Part shown: piece after piece, positions 59,083 to 64,000 of the stretch
How positions within the stretch are numbered: position 1 is the stretch's first letter
Layout: each line of letters begins with the position of its first letter
From: Paenibacillus sp. FSL R5-0912
GTDB taxonomy: Bacteria > Bacillota > Bacilli > Paenibacillales > Paenibacillaceae
Length of the DNA stretch: 64,000 nt
Direction: 5' to 3'
Assembly (NCBI RefSeq): GCF_000758605.1
Contig: NZ_CP009282.1
Coordinates: 6,386,001 to 6,450,000 of the forward strand
The notes under the pieces: generated by a model
Databases searched by the model: none
What the model was told of the DNA's origin: nothing
Seen by the model: only the letters and a program-made list of their open reading frames with translations
Made by a program: the position numbers and the translations under genes

Positions 59083-59379
59083 GAGCTATGTCCTCCTCGC
59101 CAAATGCTGTTTCTGTATATCCATCATAGCCTAATGACTCCGGCTACCGCCAGCAGAAACAAGCGAAACCGGATTCCGGCATAGTGCTCGCCACAAAAAA
59201 ATGGACCCGAATCATCGGGTCCCAACAGCAGTTATATTTTCAAAAGGGGGTCATGTACTTAGTTTAACCGGAGACTGTTAGAGTTTGATAACGGCATTAT
59301 TTCATTTGTGTAACAATATCAGCCTACCCACAGCTAAACAGTGGGATTGTAAGTAATACCTGAGTACTCCTACGTTCGG
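59083..59379. other. Spacer with the right end of the TnpB element
   Basis: No gene. It holds a terminator at 59193-59224 and, from about 59290, sequence of the insertion element with the hairpin CCCAC...GTGGG at 59323-59343. Confidence 0.5.
59193..59224 (-). terminator. Terminator downstream of the TnpB element
   Basis: On the minus strand GGACCCG, ATGATT, CGGGTCC are followed by ATTTTTTTG. It may have belonged to the GNAT gene before the element inserted between them. Confidence 0.8.
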
Positions 59380-60475
59380 CTAGCTGACAATAGCCCTTCT
59401 CTTAATATTAAGAGAAGCATTGTAGTCGGCGTTAGCAACGAATCCGCACGACACACATTCAAACTGGTCTTGAGTTTTTCGGTTTTCTTTGTCTGTATGA
59501 CCACAGGAAGAACATTCTTGGCTTGTGTACTTCGGGTCAACGAACACAACAGGAACGCCATTCATTCGAGCCTTATATTCTATGAATTGACGTAACTGGA
59601 AGAATGACCATCTGCTTAATCGTTGTCGTTGCGACTTCATAACCGTCTTACTCTTCTGCTTGTTTTTTGAGATACCATTAAGGTTTTCTAATGCAATGAC
59701 AGAAGAGTGCCTTTGAGCCTTTTCAACGATATTCTTAGAGATGCAATGGTTTATATCACGGGCCATACGACGCTCTTTTCTAGCACGCTGTTGTAACCTT
59801 CTTTTCGCAGCCTTAGTTCCTTTGGATTGCAGTTTGGTGCGCAGACGGGAATATCGCTTGCGAAGGTTATTGATCTTTGCACCACTAAAAAATTCACCTT
59901 TACTATCTGTTGCAATATTAACAATACCTAAATCAATACCTAATACTTCAGATGTATTGATTCTTTCACCTTCAGGAATTTCTAAAACAAGATCCGCTTG
60001 ACCTCGAATACGTCTATCTTGCATGACGGAAATATGGTAGCCACTAATAAACATAGGAACTTTAATACGACCTTCAACGGTAGCTAAAGAGACATTTCCC
60101 AATCCTTTTAAAGATAGGATACGTTGGTCATACACAATGGCACCGTCTAATTTGAATTGACATTTTGTTTTTTTATTTAACTTGTATGCTTCACAAACCT
60201 TGGCGATTGCACGAATAATCAATTGAGAAGAAAGATTTTCAAATTCTATACGAATTGGGTAATAACACAATTGCTGAAGTTTTACTTTAGAAAAGCAATT
60301 ACTCTCGTAAGCAATTATACTAATTCGATTACATGCCTGGTTAAACTGTTCCATTGTACGTTTAAGTGCTTGATATTGTTCTTGTTTCGGCAATAATTTT
60401 ATTTTTGTTGTAATAAGGATTCCATTCACCTTCTCCAATTAAAAAGAATGAGCTTCTTTGCGATTTGAGTTTGTG
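59290..60475 (-). mobile_element. IS605/IS1341-type element with tnpB only
   Basis: The segment is much richer in A+T than both sides. It contains one gene, tnpB, and beyond its stop the hairpin CCCACTGTTTAGCTGTGGG typical of the right end and omega-RNA of this family. No tnpA is present. Left boundary is probably near TATTCAC at about 60471-60477. Exact ends are uncertain. Confidence 0.7.
59380..60438 (-). CDS. tnpB: TnpB, RNA-guided nuclease of IS200/IS605 type
   Basis: A 352-residue TnpB. The RuvC triad is intact: Asp169 in LGIDLGIVNIA, Glu251 in IALENLNGI and Asp338 in NADYNASLNI. The zinc ribbon has Cys309/312 and Cys328/331. TnpB uses an omega-RNA from the element's end to cut DNA beside a short target motif and helps retain the transposon. 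GGAGAAGGTGA precedes the ATG. No tnpA partner is present, so the element cannot move alone. Confidence 0.93.
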   Translation of the reverse strand: MEKVNGILITTKIKLLPKQEQYQALKRTMEQFNQACNRISIIAYESNCFSKVKLQQLCYYPIRIEFENLSSQLIIRAIAKVCEAYKLNKKTKCQFKLDGAIVYDQRILSLKGLGNVSLATVEGRIKVPMFISGYHISVMQDRRIRGQADLVLEIPEGERINTSEVLGIDLGIVNIATDSKGEFFSGAKINNLRKRYSRLRTKLQSKGTKAAKRRLQQRARKERRMARDINHCISKNIVEKAQRHSSVIALENLNGISKNKQKSKTVMKSQRQRLSRWSFFQLRQFIEYKARMNGVPVVFVDPKYTSQECSSCGHTDKENRKTQDQFECVSCGFVANADYNASLNIKRRAIVS

Positions 60476-60999
60476 AATACTTTCATTACATCGCCCGAGC
60501 CGTCCGCCATCGGCAGTGTCCGCTCCAGGGTCAGACCATTCTTGAGCATCACCTGCTCTGATCTGAGGTTGTCCCCGCGGCAGCGTCCCTCCACCTTCAG
60601 CAGTTCCAGTTCGCGGAACCCGTAGGCCAGCAGCAGCCCCAATGCTTCAGTGGCGAAGCCGCGCCCCCACCATGTTGGATTAAGCATATACCCCAGCACC
60701 GCCTTGCCCTCATGCCGGTTCCAGTTCTGCAGGGAGACCGACCCGATCAGCTCCGGCTGTCCTTTGAGATAGATGCCTGCATGCAATGCGCAAGGGTCAT
60801 AACCATGCAGCATCCGGTTCACCAGCTTATCCAGAACGCCCTGCTGGGAGGATGAGCCCTGGCGCAGCTGAATATGCGGCTGCACCTCCGGATGGGAGAG
60901 CAGCGCCCGCAGCACTGCGCCGTCAGCGGATGTCATACTTTTCAGTTCTACCGCCGCTCCCTGCAGCGCCATACCCATAATCGCTTCATAAGTGCTCAT
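60439..60999 (-). CDS. GNAT-family N-acetyltransferase, C-terminus altered by the TnpB element
   Basis: A 186-residue GNAT of RimJ/RimL type: GYMLNPTWWGRGFATEALGL is the acetyl-CoA loop, and NLRSEQVMLKNGL the C-terminal signature. Start 60999 follows GAGGGTGA. The last dozen residues (NSNRKEAHSF) are encoded by AT-rich sequence and probably by the inserted element, so the natural end may have been replaced. It likely still folds. Confidence 0.83.
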   Translation of the reverse strand: MSTYEAIMGMALQGAAVELKSMTSADGAVLRALLSHPEVQPHIQLRQGSSSQQGVLDKLVNRMLHGYDPCALHAGIYLKGQPELIGSVSLQNWNRHEGKAVLGYMLNPTWWGRGFATEALGLLLAYGFRELELLKVEGRCRGDNLRSEQVMLKNGLTLERTLPMADGSGDVMKVFTNSNRKEAHSF

Positions 61000-61054
61000 G
61001 AACTTCACCCTCTTCTGCTGCTCTCGTTAAGCCGCATCCTCAAGCTCTGCCATC

Positions 61055-61987
61055 TTACTCCCGGCGCAGAGTCAGTACAGTAAGCTCCGGCCGGCACATG
61101 AAGCGCAGCGGCATCATGGTTTCACCGAATCCCCTGTTCACATACACCGGCATCGCCTTATTCTCTGTGTAATACAGGCCGTCTATGTATTTCTGCGAGC
61201 CGTAAGGCGTGAACGGCGCACCCAGCAGCGGCAGACGGATCTGACCGCCGTGGCTGTGCCCTGAGAGCTGCAGGTGAAACGGATACCCTTCCGCCGTATC
61301 GGCGTAATCCGGCTCATGCATCATCAGCACCGTGAACGTGCCGTCCGGGATGCCCTCGATTGCGGCCTCCGGGTCCGGCTTGCCATGCAGCATATCGTCG
61401 AGTCCAGCCACCGCCATCACGGCTCCGCCCTGCTTGATCAGGTAGGACTGGTTCCGCAGCACACGGAAGCCGGATTCGTTCAGCAGGCGGGTAAGCAGCT
61501 CCGTATTCTTGTAATCATGGTTGCCTAGGATGGCATACTTGCCCAGCGGAGCTTCAAGCTCTGCCAGAATAGCGACCGAGTCTGTCAAATCCTCGGCATA
61601 GCTGTCCACAATATCCCCGGTGAAGCAGATCAGATCCGGCTTCTCCTCCTTGATGTGCTTAGTCAGCCGGGCCAGATCATGCGCATCCTTGTTGAAGCCC
61701 AGATGCACATCGCTGAAATGAACGAGCCGGGTTCCGGCAAAAGCTGAAGGGAGGTCCTTCAGAGGCAGCTCCCTCCGCGTAATCTCCAGCCAGTTAGGCT
61801 CGCCCTGCCAGGCATAGCCGCCGGTAAGCAGGCCGGCGCCAACTACGGTTGCCGCCCCCCGGGCGAGGAACTGGCGGCGGGTCATTTTGCGGCTGCCAGC
61901 CCCCTCTTTCTGCGGAGGGGTATAACCGCCGGTACCTGCCGCCGGCAGGTCAGACCTGGGAGAGCCCCCGGACGATTTTGTACTCAT
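61055..61987 (-). CDS. Tat-exported calcineurin-like metallophosphoesterase
   Basis: A 310-residue YkuE/YaeI-like phosphoesterase. The Tat signal is MTRRQFLARGAATVVGAGLL at residues 35-54, so its leader is longer than usual. Metal motifs are HFSDVHLGF, CFTGDIVDS, LGNHDYKN, MMHEPD and SGHSHGGQ. The likely substrate class is a lipid or sugar phosphodiester at the cell surface (inference). AAAGGAGAATC precedes the ATG. Confidence 0.9.
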   Translation of the reverse strand: MSTKSSGGSPRSDLPAAGTGGYTPPQKEGAGSRKMTRRQFLARGAATVVGAGLLTGGYAWQGEPNWLEITRRELPLKDLPSAFAGTRLVHFSDVHLGFNKDAHDLARLTKHIKEEKPDLICFTGDIVDSYAEDLTDSVAILAELEAPLGKYAILGNHDYKNTELLTRLLNESGFRVLRNQSYLIKQGGAVMAVAGLDDMLHGKPDPEAAIEGIPDGTFTVLMMHEPDYADTAEGYPFHLQLSGHSHGGQIRLPLLGAPFTPYGSQKYIDGLYYTENKAMPVYVNRGFGETMMPLRFMCRPELTVLTLRRE

Positions 61988-62130
61988 AGGGAGATTCTCC
62001 TTTCTATCCTCAAATCTATTCGGTTAATGCCGTTTATGTTCGTATACTGAGCATGCTGCGCTTATTGGCAACACTTCCAGTTCATCCGTCAGCGCCTGAG
62101 ATACGGCTAATCGTCAGGCTAATCTGCGGG

Positions 62131-62907
62131 TTAATCTGACCCCTTATCGCTTCCAGGCCGCTTCGGCGGAATTCCGGCATCCTGTGCTTCCTGTTCATCC
62201 TGTGCTTCCTGCTCCCTCTCCTCATGCTTATCTGTTACAGCTTCTTCCACTTTGTCATCAATGTCCACTTCTATGGCCGCTTCAATCTCTTCTTCAGTGG
62301 TGTCGGGTCCGAGAATTTTGCGGAACAAGCCCAGCATGGACAGGGCATAGGCAACGGTTATGAAGCTGAAGCAGATCTGCATGACTACAACAAGCCGCGA
62401 AGTGTTATCTATGGGAGCCACATCCCCGTACCCGACTGTCGTAAATGTAGCTACGCTGAAGTACAGGAAGGTGATCAGCTGGCTGAGCAGATCCTGGCCT
62501 ATCCCCTCGCCCTGGAAGGAAGACTGGCCAAACAGCTTATATATGGATGTATATACAACTGTAAAAAAAATAATGCAGCTAAACGCAGCGATGCTGATCC
62601 GGACCAGTGTATGCTGCAGCCTGACTTCCTTGCTGTTGGAGTCCTTGATCTCATGAAAAATAAACAGAATATAAAATAGGACCGAAGCCAGGACAAAAAT
62701 CAGAATCAGACCGCGCAGTCCCTTGTTGCCGGGCACAATGGTGCCTAGATCGATCAGGTCCAGCAGATCCTCAACCGAAATCAGGGCATAGATCAGAATG
62801 GGGGCCAGCAGAACTCCTTTGCCCATCCAGCTCAGCTTGATCCGGAGAGACCACAGCGCCAGCAATATGATTACAGCAAAATTGAAAATCCATATCCACC
62901 ACGCCAT
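62131..62907 (-). CDS. Potassium channel family protein
   Basis: A 258-residue membrane protein with about five to six hydrophobic segments and a pore loop containing FTTVGYGDVAP, the potassium-selectivity filter. A Glu/Asp-rich cytoplasmic tail follows. No RCK domain is present. ATG 62907 (MAWWIWIFNFAVI) with CAGGAG eight bases upstream is preferred to TTG 62940. Confidence 0.9.
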   Translation of the reverse strand: MAWWIWIFNFAVIILLALWSLRIKLSWMGKGVLLAPILIYALISVEDLLDLIDLGTIVPGNKGLRGLILIFVLASVLFYILFIFHEIKDSNSKEVRLQHTLVRISIAAFSCIIFFTVVYTSIYKLFGQSSFQGEGIGQDLLSQLITFLYFSVATFTTVGYGDVAPIDNTSRLVVVMQICFSFITVAYALSMLGLFRKILGPDTTEEEIEAAIEVDIDDKVEEAVTDKHEEREQEAQDEQEAQDAGIPPKRPGSDKGSD

Positions 62908-63017
62908 GGCCTTTATTCTCCTGTTCTCTGCATCCGGCAAGCTTTTATCGGGAAAAGTTACCGGTATTCCGCTGATAATGCCTCACCGCTCATAACCGCT
63001 TATATTCCCCACTTCCA

Positions 63018-63851
63018 TTAGCCCGTTGTGTGCCCGCCAGCACCGGACTTCACCTTCGGCTCTTCTCCGGGTCTGCTGGTTACAGTAATCCGGCACTCTT
63101 CCTCAGGTGTCTCCCTGTAAGCTGCAGCGATGCCCTTAAGCTTAATGTCCTTCCGGCTAACCCGGCGCTGCTTAAAACATATCCCGACATCCTTGGTGAA
63201 TGGGAACGGGTCCAGAATCAGCGTGGACTTATCCTGCCACTCTGCCTGAATAGCCTTGCCTGAGGTGAAGCTGAATTCCTCGCTGCCCGAGAAGCCGTCT
63301 GCGAACCAGGGATGCTTCTCGGACTCGGCGCTGCCCGGCTCGCTCAGCGCCAGAAACAGCGACAGGTCATCACAGAACTGCAGCAGTCTGGCGTCATAAT
63401 ACAGTTCGCCTTCTTCAAGCGGCCGGCTCTGCTCCAGCTCGCGGTGGATACGGGCTCTGCGCTCCGCTTCATCCTGCAGATACTGTGTCAGCTCCGGGCA
63501 TTCCTCACCGGATACTTCGATCAGCCGTTCGAAATGCGAGCTGCACAGCAGCGCCCCATAAGGTGTATCTGATTCAACCTCGTCGATGCCCCGTCTGTAG
63601 AAGGTCAGCTTAGGCACAACGGGGAAGTCGATGAAGCTGTATGGCGCCCCCTCTGCATCGTTCCAGAACGGCGTCTCGTCGAGATCAATCCAGCCCCGGT
63701 CATGATTGCTCACCGCCCGCAGCACTTCAGCCCGGCGGCCTTCCGCAGGCGTATGCTCTTCCTTGAACCACTTCGCAAATTCCCCGGCCAGCAGGCCGTG
63801 CTCATGCTGCTTCACCATCACAAACGCTCCGTCCTGTTCACGACAAATCAC
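63018..63851 (-). CDS. DUF3891-family protein
   Basis: A 277-residue soluble protein of DUF3891 type. HEHGLLAGEFAKWF, SNHDRGW and the SSHFERLI segment recall metal-binding His residues of an HD-like fold. Function is unknown. GTG 63851 is preferred to ATG 63890 because GGGGAGGA is six bases upstream. Confidence 0.8.
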   Translation of the reverse strand: MICREQDGAFVMVKQHEHGLLAGEFAKWFKEEHTPAEGRRAEVLRAVSNHDRGWIDLDETPFWNDAEGAPYSFIDFPVVPKLTFYRRGIDEVESDTPYGALLCSSHFERLIEVSGEECPELTQYLQDEAERRARIHRELEQSRPLEEGELYYDARLLQFCDDLSLFLALSEPGSAESEKHPWFADGFSGSEEFSFTSGKAIQAEWQDKSTLILDPFPFTKDVGICFKQRRVSRKDIKLKGIAAAYRETPEEECRITVTSRPGEEPKVKSGAGGHTTG

Positions 63852-64000
63852 TGTAATTCCTCCCCGTTGTCCACTGCTTGAATACTGCATTTAACTATAT
63901 GGATTATAACATAATTCCCTATATTGATTAGAATCCGGGTGATCCAGCCACTCTATGTATGATCATGACCCAGTAAGAAGACTGTCTAAAAATGTACCCG

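Noticed and set aside
59290..60475. Complete IS605 element with tnpA
   Set aside because: Only tnpB is present; no Y1 transposase motif was found on either side.

Overview
The window looks like a chromosomal segment of a spore-forming, Gram-positive Paenibacillus-like bacterium. The evidence is strong GGAGG-type ribosome binding sites, frequent TTG and GTG starts, a moderately high GC content, and several sporulation-type genes: a YhcN/YlaJ-type lipoprotein, a Spo0E-type regulator, two CgeB-like proteins, a YheC/YheD ATP-grasp protein and a YjcZ-type peptide. No rRNA, tRNA, CRISPR array or prophage was seen. The species assignment is inference from gene content.

Layout. 1-4.4 kb: iron/heme uptake genes efeO (5' end outside the window), efeB and efeU. 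5.4-8.2 kb: an RpiR-type regulator with nagB and nagA for amino-sugar catabolism. 8.4-22.9 kb: a lipoprotein, then a large, mostly minus-strand surface-glycan block. It has two CgeB-like proteins, three GT4 and two GT2 glycosyltransferases, a methyltransferase, and a UDP-GlcNAc-derived deoxysugar pathway (CapE-like, WecB-like and RmlD-like enzymes plus another SDR). A 14-copy 51-bp minisatellite lies inside this operon. 23.1-29.7 kb: an orphan AAA ATPase, a small Spo0E-type gene, an LTA synthase with a polytopic membrane partner, and an ECF sigma factor with a putative anti-sigma factor. 30.0-31.6 kb: an amidohydrolase under a guanine-class purine riboswitch whose terminator overlaps the aptamer, which suggests an ON switch.

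32.3-44.8 kb: a second surface locus. It has three small helical proteins, a very basic protein, a sugar nucleotidyltransferase, three GT2 enzymes (two with Arg-rich N-termini), a 1658-residue protein made of about ten-residue repeats, and a YheC/YheD-type ATP-grasp protein. I read it as a candidate glycosylated spore-surface fibre system. This is the most likely poorly described system in the window.

44.9-64 kb: mainly housekeeping genes. They are psd, a second 51-bp repeat array, gpmA, an AraC regulator, an aminotransferase, the Ecs ABC transporter with a DEAD-box helicase, an SDR, CheX, a LysR regulator, histidinol phosphatase, an NfrA-type reductase, a solitary AT-rich TnpB element, a GNAT enzyme, a Tat-exported metallophosphoesterase, a potassium channel and a DUF3891 protein.

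The intergenic DNA carries at least four dispersed repeat families. One contains an inverted repeat directly upstream of the ribosome binding site of unrelated genes.
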